From assembly GCA_905221605.1 (NCBI GenBank), contig CAJNDS010002107.1:441922-505921 (forward strand): 64,000 nucleotides of DNA, written 5' to 3'. How positions within the stretch are numbered: position 1 is the first letter of the stretch; each line of letters starts with the position of its first letter. Made by a program: the position numbers and the translations under genes. The notes beneath the pieces were generated by a model, which did not search any database, was not told where the DNA came from, and was given only the letters and a program-made list of their open reading frames with translations. Positions 1 through 11,050 of this stretch are shown piece by piece. This stretch comes from Symbiodinium natans. Its lineage: Eukaryota; Sar; Dinophyceae; Suessiales; Symbiodiniaceae.

Positions 1-121
1 CTGTCTAGTGACGTCTCACACAGGTAACGCTAAACAACTGGCAGAGGGCCGTAGGCAGAGCGCACCAAGGCGTCCTTGCACGTTCCAAGAAGGATGCCCA
101 AGTTGGAGGCAGGGTAGCTAA

Positions 122-390
122 GTTTGCGAAGCCTGACCTGGGACGCCTTGCGCGGCTCCTGGGGCCAGCGCTGCGACAGGGCAAAATTGCATTCCTGGTC
201 GAGAAATGTGACCCCAACTGACCGAACTTAACGAGGAGGTCTCACATAGGCACGAGTACTTTGCGAAGAGGGAAGCACCTGACCTGGGACACCTTGCACG
301 GCTCTCGGGGCCAGCGCTGCGACAAGGCAAAGTTGCATCCGAAAAAGTGACCCTAAGCTGAACCCACCGACCTGGAGGAGACCTCACATG
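122..390. repeat. Two-copy tandem repeat, about 137 bp unit
   Basis: Two diverged head-to-tail units begin with TTGCGAAG near 122 and 261; both contain a CTGACCTGGGACNCCTTGC block and GGCCAGCGCTGCGACA, and end with a CTCACATNGG-like box. The end of a third unit is visible at about 15-25. They lie beyond the 3' end of the minus-strand LINE and may be part of its tail. Confidence 0.6.
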
Positions 391-397
391 TTCTGAA

Positions 398-700
398 GTG
401 CGCGCAGGGCTCTTTCAGATGCTTCAGGTTCAGGGACAAGAATGGGTCAGCTTGGCCTTAAGCTACAGCAGGCAGAACGGTCTACTGTGAGAAACACTAC
501 CGGGGAGGAAGCCTCCGGAGGAAACCTCCGCATGTGAAAGTTTCACGCAAGAGACTATACATCTTAGCACGAGATCATGGCTTTATTGCGCGCAGGGCAG
601 CGTTCATGCCGAGTTGCCTTAGGCAACAGCAGGCAGATAGGTCTACTTTAAGAAGAAAGAACACTGCTGCGGAGGAAGCCTCCGGAGGAAACCTCCGCAT
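398..700. repeat. Two-copy tandem repeat ending in a doubled palindrome
   Basis: Two units, about 398-535 and 583-700, share GCGCGCAGGG, an ACAGCAGGCAGA box and a final pair of 13-mers, GGAGGAAGCCTCC then GGAGGAAACCTCC (504-529 and 671-696). The first 13-mer is a perfect GGAGG/CCTCC inverted repeat with a 3-nt loop. The same 13-mer occurs inside both LINE reading frames (1566-1578 and 4493-4505). Confidence 0.6.
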
Positions 701-716
701 GCGAAGGTAGAGCGAG

Positions 717-3130
717 CTAGACCCTTACGTAGAAAGCCAAATACGATCCCTGGCAAATTTGATCCGAGAGGAGCGTAGTTCGCCGTGGTGAGCGGTCATC
801 ATCTGCGAGATACGCCACTTCTTCTCTCAAAAAACCTGTCCTATAATGCCCAGATCTCCAATCATCTCCTAGATGAATGATGAATGCATATAGTCGAAAG
901 CTGACCACAGCGGTTGTCGTGCCATTATCTATAAACTCTGGAAGCTCCAGAGTTGTGTCTAAAACTTGAGGCCGATTTGTTTTCTCCAAGTGCTCAAACC
1001 TTTGGATCTGAATGCAAACCAGGTTCACTCCCGGGAGTAGCCCATAGGTGCTCCCCCTGTGCGCCCACTGAGAAATGGCTTGCTGTAGTGTGGAGAGGCC
1101 ATCTGGTGGGTCAGGCAAGAAAAGAATCAAACCCCCTCTATCCTCTACGCTGATTCTTTCCACGGGTGCTGTGATTTGAACCCTCGCTTCCCAAACATCT
1201 GCTGAAAGCACATGGGATCTCTGAATGATATGTGCTAGAAACTGGGATGCATCTTCTTGCCTGGGTCTGAATCGCCATCCCGTCAGCAGAGGACGTAGCT
1301 GTCGCAGCCTACGAACATCCACACTAGAAGAACGACCCCCTACTGCGTCAATTTCCGTCAATATTTGTCTCAGATATGGATCAGAAAGAATACCCTCTGA
1401 TGCAAGCGAGGCAAGGATATGCACTACTGTGTGTGCATAGCACAGTTGATGCGGATTATGATAGGCCAGAGACCAGGCTGTGACGGGCACTGACGAAGGT
1501 CTCCCCTCTGCTGGTGCGTCTCGCTGGGAGCTTGCTGGTGCCTGGTGAGACCGAATCCTACTGGTGGAGGAAGCCTCCTGGGAGGAACCCTCCTGCGCAC
1601 GAATCCCAAGTTCCGACGTCACAGTGCCATATTCTATGTGTGGGTCGGTAGACTTTTTCATTGCTGCACTCATGGCATAGACCTGCAGCAGGACTACACA
1701 CTGGTCCGCGTGGCGAACCGGAGCGTCAACCATCATTCCACAATATCTGCATTCCTCCTTTTTATGAAGCAGTCTCTTATGTGTGCGCATGTTGGCATAG
1801 ACTGAGTCTGAGGCCCCTGCCCAGAAAGCCTGGTGCGCTTTCTGAATGTGCTGTTTGACGCCCTTGTGACCGACAATGAACTGCCCACAGAGGCTGCAGT
1901 AAGCCCGCAAGTGCTTGGTCACATGAGCCTTTTTGAGAAGCAGGTCAGGGTCTCTTTTCAATTGATCCTGAACACTTGGTTGGAGCAGGGCTGTGCTCTC
2001 CGCTCCTGAGCAGGACGATGATCGCTCCCTCAGCTCTGGAAGCTTTGAACATGTTCCCGATTCAACATGTCTGCGAAGCTGATGCATTGTGCGCAGCTGT
2101 TTGTGACATGCGGCACATTGCGGGAGTCCCTGCAGACTATGTGCGAAGACTTGGAATTTAGGGCCCAACTGGTTTGCTCTTTGGCCTCCATGCTTCACTA
2201 GTGTATGATGCTGCAATCCCTTGTTGCTAGAGAAACTTCTATCACATAGCGAACAGGGCACTGCATGATCTTCTTCGGCCAGAGCCAATTGCATGGATTG
2301 AAGTAGCTGCTGTTGACTAATCAGCCGGCTGCGTAGACCCAGGCACTCTTGGATCGTTTGTAAGTTGCCTGTTGGCTTGGCAGCATCCATCGCATCCTGA
2401 TAGTTCCTCATTTGCCTGAGAAGAACTTCCTGAGGAGTTTGGATCTTGTGGTGCTCAAACAGCTCTGTGGTTTCCATGCGACTAAAATGCTGATGCTGCT
2501 GAAAGATAGATCTGAGCATCCGAGAATATTTGCTCTGGAGCTTTTGCAGTCCCGTGTGGGTGATTCCCGTGGAGACTATGCCATGCAAGAGCGAAGACTC
2601 GACATACACTCGCCAGATCTCTAGTTTCTTCGCCTCGTCAAGGGCCTTCGTCGTGCACAAGATACTCCTAAGGAGCTCAAATTTGCCTTGGGCTTGAGAA
2701 ATCCTGTAGTCTACTGTTTGATCCTTGTAAGCACCATAGCTTAGTTGCACTCCTAGATAGGTCAGCTGATGATGAATCGGAATCTGATGCCCCGAGGGAA
2801 GAACCAAATGGAGCTGATTTTTTAATCGTTTGGTGTATTGCTTGCGGAAGAGGGGTTGCTGAGTGCCTTGCACCATGAGCAGTGCCTTGGATTTCGCTGG
2901 ATTGACTTCAAGGCCGACTTCCTCGAGGGATTGAAACAAAGCTTCAAGCCGAGTGAGTACCTGCTGCAGTTCGGCAAAGCTTGTAAAAGTTTCCTGATGG
3001 AGAAAATCGTCAGCGAAGACAGTGAGTATATCTCTTGCCTGACTGCTGCCAGGCCCCCACTTCTTCTCCATCCTGTCCATGACTAGCAAGGTTAAGGCAG
3101 ACCACAATGCAGGAGCTAATTTACATCCCT
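717..3130 (-). CDS. LINE ORF, 3' part: RT palm/thumb, zinc fingers, USP-like peptidase
   Basis: Open frame of 796 codons counted from the ATG at 3107, but the true reading enters from upstream: the conserved RT box QGCKLAP lies just before that ATG in this frame. The RT catalytic motif FADD is at residues 31-34. Four zinc-binding units follow: C285/C288/H301/H306, C331/C334/H347/C353, C404/C407/H420/H425 and C453/C456/H466/C470. The C-terminal 250 residues resemble a ubiquitin-specific protease (peptidase C19): Cys box with C556 (NPHQLCYAHT), QEDASQFL at 617-624, GHY with H754, an Asp run at 769-771 and a final aromatic AFYVRV. All expected active-site residues are present. That the domain cuts ubiquitin is inference. 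OTU or ULP1 proteases are the types known from other retroelements; a USP-type one is unusual. Confidence 0.8.
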
Positions 3131-5533
3131 GTTTATTCCCGAAGAAGTAGGAACACTGAACTCAAGCCCATTAGTGCCCATGTTGTACGATGTACAGGAG
3201 TGGAGTTGTACAACAAAGTCCTTAGTGGTTTGATCTATGTTGAGCTTGTCTAAGGCTTCAAGCAACTCTTGTCTGTTGACAGAGTCAAAGGCTTTGCTCA
3301 GATCGACGGAGACTGTTAAGGCCCCTGCCAATGGGAGCCTTCTCTGACCTTGCTGTGCCTTGTGCATATCCCGGCGATGCTCTTGGCGCATTTCCTGCAC
3401 GAGATCCAGATGCTGACACGCTTTTGCAATGGCATCTCGCACCCCTCGCTTCCGAATATATGCAAACTGCGGCTCAAGCTGTGAGCGCTCTTGCAGTGCC
3501 GGTGCTATGCGAGTCTTGACAGCACCTGCAAGCACTTTGCCTGGAACACTTATTACTCCTATGGGCCTCAAGTTCTTCATAGCTGTAGCTGGCTTACCCG
3601 GCTTTGGAATCCATGCAATTCTGGGGTCCTTCAAGTACGGTGAGATATCTGACTGAGAAACCTCTGTGTTTATCAGATCAGCGATCTTCACATGAGCCTC
3701 AGGCGCTAAGCTCTTCCAGGCCGAGACCGGGGCCGACATGCTGGGAACCGCCTTGCCCACCGGAATTGTTTTTATTTGCTCGGCCACCTGCGAGGCATTG
3801 ACAGCCTCTCGTGGTCTGGCTGCCACCGGATCCAGGGGAGATCCCTTGGAGAAGATGTGACTCGAATACTCTCGCATCGCACTTGCCGAGGCCTTCGCAT
3901 CTAGGGGCTCACCTGCTGAATCCCTGAGATTGACCCTTTGAGCAGGTTTCCATGGGGCCAGCTTTCTAAGGGCTTGGGACAGTTTGTGAGACTGCTGTCT
4001 CTTGTCCTCTTGGGCTTGAAGAAGGAGCCTCTCCTGCTTTTCAAGTTTTCTTTGCTTCTGCAACTTTTTGAAAGATTGGGCCTCTGTCTTTATGTCGCTG
4101 ATTAGCTGTTGGCACTCAGGAGACTGCCCATTACCGGATCGCTTGTGCTCCTGAATTTGGCGCACCTTTTTCCAGTAAGCCTGCTGAATGGGCCCTGCAA
4201 CTGGCTGAGCCTTGCGAGGCGGTGGAAATTGCTCAGCAGTGACTCGAACCATCGTCCTGTCGATCGATTGCCAAGAGTTCTGCTCAGCCACACTCTTGAC
4301 TACTTCAGCTGTTAGGTGCTTGGAATAAGCCTGCCAGTCTTCATCTTTTCGTCTAAAGCTGGCATCAAGTGCAGTGGCATCAAAGGGCTTTGGTTTGCTT
4401 GGGGGAGGACTGTATGGAGGAACAAACAGTTTGGCTCTGACCGGGAAGTGCTTGGAGCCATCCCGGTACGCTGCAACTGGAAAATTCTTATCGGAGGAAG
4501 CCTCCTTCGACCGCCTCCGGGCATCCTGCAGTCGAACTAGCAGAAAATCAATTTGAGACTCATATGTGCCATCGCTGTTTGCATAAGTGCTTTTATGGCT
4601 GGAGGCCCATGTGTTGAGCGCTGTCAGCCCACAAGATCTGCACAGTTCTGGGAGCGATCTAACATCTGCATTGGCAAATCTGGCTCGGCGAGGCACACTG
4701 GGCCCAATGAAAGGACGCTCTGTGACTGCATGTGAGTTGAAATCACCGGCAACAAGCATAAAGTCTCTCAAAGGCACTCTGCGAAGGCGAGTCTCAAGTT
4801 GACTCAGCACATCCTTCCTCCGTCGTCTATTGTCCAACTTGGAGAGTTTGGAGTCCCAAACATGCTGATACAGATTGAGTAGATGGATCCTAGACCTCTG
4901 CCAAGGAATCATGACATGCTGCAGGTGCCCTGGAATTATGGTGGTGCTGCGAATCTCTGAGAGCTGGGCCACGGATCGATGCACAAGGACAACGAGGCCG
5001 GCTTTATGTCTACTCTCAGAGCCACAGGTGAGGACTGACCATGGACCTGAGCTGTAGGTTTGGTCCTGCTGCCAGTGGGATTCTTGCAGCAGCACAAGCT
5101 TGATGTTCTGATATTCTGGTGTTGCCAAAATGGCCAGAAGCTCATTCCAAACTCGACTCGTTATTGAACCTGCGTTCCAAGATAAAACCTCAATTTCAAA
5201 TTTGTGGTGATACTGTCTGATCGGCTGAAAAGATTGCTTCTCTGGCTTCTCAGAGACTGCAAATTGGTCTTCATGGGCTCCTAGAGCCTGAGCGGTCAGA
5301 AGTCGGCCTTTGTAAAGTGCTGCTCCCTTCGCCAGGGCAACTTTACAAGCTCTTTGGTAGCTTCGCTTGCCGGTTTTGTTCATGGTTAGCTGACTTCGCT
5401 GCGCATGCTGCTCAGCTTCATCGGGGGGCGCTACTTCCCGAAACCCTCGATTCTGATCCATGGCTGGACCCTGGGACTTGGGACCCAGGCACCCAAGAAA
5501 GCTCGCTACGGCTACGAGAAATAAAATCCTCAT
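3116..5533 (-). CDS. LINE ORF, 5' part: APE endonuclease and N-terminal half of reverse transcriptase
   Basis: The frame is open from 5770, but its first 75 residues are polyvaline read from the microsatellite; the first plausible starts are ATG 5531-5533 (MRILFLVAV, signal-like, hydrophobic) and ATG 5459-5461. An exonuclease-endonuclease-phosphatase domain shows LSWNAGS, LLQESHW, LVAGDFNSH and a KHFPVRA variant of the final SDH box. RT motifs follow: WIPKPGK, LRPIGVISVPGK and the motif A sequence VDLSKAFDSVNR. The frame stops at 3116-3118 directly before the QGCKLAP box, which continues in another frame, so RT motifs A and C lie in different frames. A single-base loss near 3131-3137 explains this; a sequencing error or programmed shift is possible. 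Confidence 0.85.
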   Translation of the reverse strand: MRILFLVAVASFLGCLGPKSQGPAMDQNRGFREVAPPDEAEQHAQRSQLTMNKTGKRSYQRACKVALAKGAALYKGRLLTAQALGAHEDQFAVSEKPEKQSFQPIRQYHHKFEIEVLSWNAGSITSRVWNELLAILATPEYQNIKLVLLQESHWQQDQTYSSGPWSVLTCGSESRHKAGLVVLVHRSVAQLSEIRSTTIIPGHLQHVMIPWQRSRIHLLNLYQHVWDSKLSKLDNRRRRKDVLSQLETRLRRVPLRDFMLVAGDFNSHAVTERPFIGPSVPRRARFANADVRSLPELCRSCGLTALNTWASSHKSTYANSDGTYESQIDFLLVRLQDARRRSKEASSDKNFPVAAYRDGSKHFPVRAKLFVPPYSPPPSKPKPFDATALDASFRRKDEDWQAYSKHLTAEVVKSVAEQNSWQSIDRTMVRVTAEQFPPPRKAQPVAGPIQQAYWKKVRQIQEHKRSGNGQSPECQQLISDIKTEAQSFKKLQKQRKLEKQERLLLQAQEDKRQQSHKLSQALRKLAPWKPAQRVNLRDSAGEPLDAKASASAMREYSSHIFSKGSPLDPVAARPREAVNASQVAEQIKTIPVGKAVPSMSAPVSAWKSLAPEAHVKIADLINTEVSQSDISPYLKDPRIAWIPKPGKPATAMKNLRPIGVISVPGKVLAGAVKTRIAPALQERSQLEPQFAYIRKRGVRDAIAKACQHLDLVQEMRQEHRRDMHKAQQGQRRLPLAGALTVSVDLSKAFDSVNRQELLEALDKLNIDQTTKDFVVQLHSCTSYNMGTNGLEFSVPTSSGINRDVN

Positions 5534-5549
5534 CTTGGGCCAGAATCTT

Positions 5550-6068
<519 letters not shown>

Positions 6069-6075
6069 TCATAAC

Positions 6076-7106
6076 AATCGCAGAATGCGCAGCCAAGCAA
6101 CCAACATGCGCTTTCAAGGCATCGATTTCGGTATGCGCGGCGTTGAGCTCGGCCTGCTGCAATTGCACCACCGTCTCCAGCTGCCCCACCTGCGTTTCGC
6201 AGTTTAGGGTTTAGGGTTTAGGGGTTTAGGGGTTTAGGGGTTTAGGGGTTTAGGGTTTAGGGTTTAGGGTTTAGGGTTTAGGGTTTTGGGTCTAGGGTTT
6301 AGGGGGCTAACTTGCCACGCCTTCTCTGGGCTTTCGCTTAAGTTTCCATTCTCAGGAGACCATATCAGAATATTTACTACAGTTTCTACAGCACTCTACT
6401 CAAGAAACTTCAACTAAACTGCTTAACAAGACCTCTAGGTAGCCGGCCCTCCTCACCCTCAACCCACCTTGAGCAGCAGGAACTCCAAGTTGCGGGCCAG
6501 ACTATCCATGCCAGCAGTGCCATTGGTGGCGTTTTCCTGGCAGCGCAAACAGCTGCAGCTACCCAAAAAACTTCGCATTCGGTGAGCAGTTCGACGCTTC
6601 TCGCCGCCTCGTGCGGCTTGTGCATTGAGTTCACCTCGCCTGCATCATGCACCAAGGTGTTCCCCAACAATCGCTCCACCTAAGCGGTCAGGGTGAAGGA
6701 ATGAGGCAGTGACTCGCCACAACTCTGAACCACCGCGGCCTCGCGAACCACTGTCGGGTCGTTTGAATTGGTGATATTGATGGGCGTCTCGGCCAGCTTG
6801 TATGCTTGGACGCAGGGACTTCCAGCGAGCCATCCAAGTGGCCCGGCCAGCCATGTAATCACCAGAAAGCGGCTTACCTTGATTACAGACAACTGAACTT
6901 CGGGTTTAGGGTTCAAACGCTCGTCTTTCTAGGCAATGCGGGAGGGCAAACACAAGCTCCTTGCAGTTCTTACGAATCAGTGCCATCCCCACGCAAACAT
7001 CTGACCCGAAACATGCCCCCCGCTTGCCAGCTGAACGGGAAGACAGGCCCCACACAAAGCCCATCAATAGGGCTTCCGGTTCCGACTCCGACTGTTCAAA
7101 CGGCAT
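6076..7106 (-). CDS. Predicted multi-exon gene, coiled-coil protein of unknown function
   Basis: Seven pieces join in one frame with GT-AG introns: exons 7106-6974, 6897-6878, 6796-6734, 6679-6572, 6536-6468 and 6189-6076. Introns are 76, 81, 54, 35 and 278 nt. The first exon ends in phase 1 at a GTAAGA donor and the 20-bp second exon supplies the missing two bases; all later junctions are phase 0. The product begins MPFEQSESEPEALL and ends in a Glu/Gln/Leu-rich coiled-coil stretch (VGQLETVVQLQQAEL). The 278-nt intron contains the TTTAGGG array at 6203-6306, and the 76-nt intron ends AACCCTAAACCCGAAG. The 35-nt intron is very short; without it the frame stays open but reads less like protein. 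The 3' end probably continues beyond the LINE. The start could be further upstream. Confidence 0.5.
6203..6306 (+). repeat. Interstitial telomere-like array, TTTAGGG/TTTAGGGG
   Basis: About 14 units, with a run of four 8-nt TTTAGGGG variants among 7-nt units. It lies inside the proposed 278-nt intron of the minus-strand gene. Confidence 0.95.
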
Positions 7107-8984
7107 GCAAACTTGCAATCCCAGTCACCTGAATCATGGCGGCAGTAAGCTTTGCGCACTGATTTTGCTTCATTCAAATGGAGATCTGAGATATGAACGG
7201 CTGCATGTCATGCCATGGTTAAGGCCGGCACATGTTCGCACATATCACACAGTCACAAAATACTCGAAATTCTGCACAGCATCTTGTGTCCGCAAGCGAA
7301 CACCCCTGTCCAAAAGCAAAGTCTACAAGAGCTCGTTCGGAGGGTCTAAGCAACAAAGTGGAAGAGCAGCCCCCTCGTTGTGTTGTGTCGCCTCAAAGAG
7401 TTTCAATCAACATTGAAGAACATCCCCTGAACCCTGAGCCCTAAAATCTACAAAGGCCCAGGCCGGAACACTGAACTCCAAGCTCTAGGCCGCATCACCG
7501 TTGCGATATCAAGTTGGACAATTACAATGATTCATCTGGCTTCAAGCAAAGCTTCCAAATAAGATCAGGGCAGGCCAAGCGCTGGTCCGGAACTGACCCA
7601 AGAAGGCTGCACGGGGCTCCAGGGCAACTTTCCCAGGTCAGTTTCCTTACCAGGTCCACGATCGAGCATCTCGGCTACACTTTACAAATTCTGACTTCCA
7701 CTGGAATCACTAGAAATCTCCAGTCGGCCAACAAATATATTAAGACATTGCGTGAGCGGCAGCTATGCAAACATAAATGACAAGACCCTTCTTGGATATC
7801 CTTTTGGAATTCTCAACTTACAAAAACATTCACGATGTCTTTCCGCAGTCACTCCGTCCAGGACGCAACAGTAAACGGTGTAGCTTGAATTAGGAAACTG
7901 AACAAACTAAAGAAGATCTTCCAGCACAATTGTTGGCACAATTGGCAAGACTAAACATGCATCACGTGTCAATCCGATTGCTTAACAAGAATAAAGCAAG
8001 CAATACCTGGGTGCTGTAGAATCCTATGGAGTTTTCCAGCTGCATTTTGCTGAAGGGGACGATATTTTTTCGATTCCAAGGCTGAAAAGTGGTTCCCCGC
8101 TCGGAAAACACAGGCTTGGAGCCTTACAAGCACCGTACACGCAAAGATCTTGGGGCTCTGCTGCCTCTGTGACGGTTGCCGCACACTGCAGTTCCCGAGT
8201 TTCTGTGCGGTGACCTTGCAACGTGCCTGGCAACAGAAGGAGCCGACTCGACCAAGGTGGCATAACTTGCGCCGAACCTGGAGCAACACTATACCTTAGG
8301 AGACCTGGTAAAAGCGCCGAAAGCTGTCCTGAATTGTCAGCATGCAATCCGGAAGGGTCATGCTTAACAGCGTATCCTCACATCTGCGAGAACACCACAG
8401 TGCTTGGGTGAGACCCTGCAGGTTGGGCGCAAGCGTTGGAAAACGGGCAGATTTTTTGGACCTGCGTTTTCCAGCGGGAAACCACTTCTTCGAGCTCGTT
8501 TTCGGAATCGAAAAACATCATCCAATGTCACCACTTGTTCAGCAAGATGCAGGAAGATCTCCAAGAACTCGTGCCAGCATCCAAGCAATGTTCGTCTTGA
8601 TTCGATGCAAGCAACAAATTAAAGATTTGCTGCATGTATTCTTACCAATTGCAGCAACACTTGTAAAAACTGTCAGTTGGAATGCCGATGGGCGGATTTC
8701 AGGGTAAAAGACAAAGATGGAACCAGGCGATAACATGTGTGGGAGCCAAAGCGCAGACATAGGCTAGAGAAGAAGATTGATTGGGGAATTTCTAAAACAA
8801 CTAGTGCCCAGTAACGTCTGAAAGAAGTTGGAGTTGGTTTTTTGTTTGTTTGCCGTTTTGTTTCTCGGCCTGCGTGGCCTTTCGCACACCAGTATGAAGT
8901 ATTGTGATGCCCTCTTTAGCATCGGACCGTGTCCATTCGGATTGCTCGCCTCTCCACGGCTTGCGACTTCGGGTAGTTCGGATT
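7107..8984. other. No gene supported; contains two oppositely oriented related segments
   Basis: Only short frames without recognisable motifs are seen. Segment 7978-8110 and the reverse complement of 8455-8610 are alignable over about 130 bp (shared GAAGTGGTTNCCCGCT, TTTTCGATTCC and CTGCATNTTGCTGAA), at roughly 65-70% by eye. They look like two decayed copies of one repeat in inverted arrangement. Confidence 0.45.
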
Positions 8985-9523
8985 GGCAGTAAATTGCTGC
9001 AGCCAAGCGGTTTGTAAATGTCGTCGCATGCTTTTGAGCTACGCATTACAATGGCCACATAAGCGCTGTACAAAATCTCCGCTCGCATCATGAGCATTTC
9101 CCCAGGCACAAGTATGCTTATAGCCTCGGCCTCGTGCTTTCGTAGCTGTCACTTCTCTTGCACTGTTCAACTTTCCACAGCCACTCTGTGATACCGGTGT
9201 CCCTGCGACACTGCAATCCAAACTTCATTGTCGCACCAAGCCTTCTCCTTGCGGCCTGCTTTGCTTTCGCCTTGCACTGGCTCGCAGACCAGCTGATGCA
9301 CTAGCACCACCATGTTGCTCTCCATCAACAAAGGCTCTCGGCTCAAAAGTGGGCACTTGCTTGCTCACCGTAGACATTTACACGGTCGTATTTCTACTTC
9401 TTTATCTACTTTGCATGCTGGGATCTTTGGGACATGTCTTTCATGCGCGTTTTCAAGTGTTGTCTTCAGGAACTTTAAAGTTTGCATGTGCAGAGCCATA
9501 GGGGGCGCCTCGGTGAAGTCCTC
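8985..9523 (-). CDS. Predicted exons of an unrecognised minus-strand gene
   Basis: Three exons can be joined in phase: 9523-9369 (starts KEDFTEAPPMALHMQ, ends phase 2 at the donor GTGAGC), 9317-9224 (starts with the single base completing the codon; NMVVLVHQLVCEPVQ, ends phase 0 at GTTTGG) and 9124 to about 8985 (AISILVPGEMLMMRAEILY). Introns would be 51 and about 99 nt. Without splicing, an in-frame TGA at the first donor interrupts the frame, and the second exon reads on to a TGA at 9167-9169. The 3' end is not resolved; this could be the upstream part of the gene at 6076-7106. No family recognised. Confidence 0.35.
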
Positions 9524-9901
9524 CTTTTTCACTGGGCGCCTTCTGCGGTGTGCTGCGGTGCTGGTGTGGCAGTTTCTTTCAGTGATATGGTTCTCGAAAT
9601 GCATCAGGTGCCGGTGGGCATAGGAATTCCACCAGGGAAACTGGCACGATACAATGTGCAGGGAACATGGTATGTTACATCCAGACAACAAGTTCCATGT
9701 CAGCTGATCGAATGGAGACAGCGAGGTGGCAGGTACATTGTAAGTTGTGCAATGAAAAGACAAATTGGGCACGGCTTTCATACGAGTTGAAGTGCGAATC
9801 AACACAATGGGGAAAAAGGACACGAACCTTTCCATGGGCCAGATTTCGCTACAGGAGCACCACCGTTCCGCATAAATGGCGTGTTTTTTTTTTGAGATGG
9901 T

Positions 9902-11050
9902 CGCCTCTTTACTGCGTCAGCAGCCCAGTAGGCCAATTTTGTTTGGACAATCCACTCAGGGTGAGACAGACATCTACTTAGAGAGTCCAACTGCGCAAGC
10001 TACAGCGGGCGTAAAAGAAGTCGTGACTACAAAGAAGAAACCGCCAGCGCAGAGGCCCTGATTGCAAGACAACTTAACGCAAGGCCAGCGAGGTAAGACC
10101 AATCAAAACAAGAACCTACCGGCACCAATCACTCAGTTGCCCGTCACCCATAGCAATGCTGCGCCACGTCTGGTACAAACATTAAGCGAAAGTACCTCCG
10201 TCACCGAAACTGGACAGTTCCCAGACCAGCGCCAGGGCCGTAGCAATAGCGTAGCACTCAGCACACCTTCTTGCAGTAGGTTCACAAGTGAATCTTGTCG
10301 CAGCACTTCTTCCACGCTTGATTGGCCGTCACAAAGCAGCACTTTGCAACAACAGGCTTAAAGCCATACAAGGCAGAGTGAAGTTGCAACCCTGAAAAAG
10401 ATTCGGGGTGGGGCAGGCTGCGCATCGGTGCCAGAAAGGAGCCTAATCAAAATCCTGACCTCTGCCCAGGAGGACCTCTGGAAGTGTTAGGCCAGTCTGG
10501 CGGTTTGAGAGAGCCAACACAAGCAGGACCTTCTGTAAATGGAGGCGTTGAGCAGCTTGAAGTGGAGATGAAGATGGCTAAACTTGGGTGCAAGGCTCAG
10601 CTCCAGGAAATGGTCCAAAATGAAGAATCGACAACAAGCACAAACCCAAGGAGGATTTTTTTTAAGCGGGCGCCTCTTTACTACATCAGCAGCACATTAG
10701 GCAGTTCTTGTGGGTCTGACAGCTACTTTGAGAGCCAAACTGTACAAACCAGCGAGTGTAAAAGAAGTTGTGACTACAAAGAAGCAACCGCTAACGCAGA
10801 CGCCTTATTGCAGAAACTTAACACAAGGCCAGCAAGGTGAGACCAAGGAAAACAAGAACCTGCCGGCACCGTTCACTCAGAAGCCCGACACCCATAGCAA
10901 CGCTGCGCCACGTCTGGTACAGACATTAAGCGAAGGTATGGGTAGGCCGTAAGGCATCCGAACTGCTCAACGCGTCCGTGGAGACAGTTCCCACACCAGC
11001 GCCAGGGCCGCAGCAAAGCGTAGCACTCAGTACACCTTTTTGGGTTGACA
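9902..11050 (+). repeat. Pair of direct repeats, about 380 bp each
   Basis: Copy A (about 9902-10285) and copy B (about 10671-11050) align along their whole length at roughly 75-80% by eye: shared GCCTCTTTACT, GTGACTACAAAGAAG, ACAAGAACCT.CCGGCACC, CACGTCTGGTACA and CCAGCGCCAGGGCCG. About 385 bp separates them. No coding potential is shared. They look like two diverged insertions or an old duplication. Confidence 0.6.

Larger units (their letters stand above)
717..5533 (-). mobile_element. LINE-type non-LTR retrotransposon with C-terminal zinc fingers and USP-like domain
   Basis: In transcriptional order (high to low coordinates) it shows an APE-type endonuclease, a reverse transcriptase, C2H2/C2HC fingers and a USP-like peptidase domain. 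A single-base frameshift near 3131-3137 breaks the RT, so this copy is probably dead. The (CAA)45 microsatellite at 5551-5685 abuts the 5' side. No poly(A) tail or target-site duplication was recognised. It lies in the same orientation as, and downstream of, the small exons at 6076-7106, so it may sit in one of that gene's introns. Confidence 0.85.
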
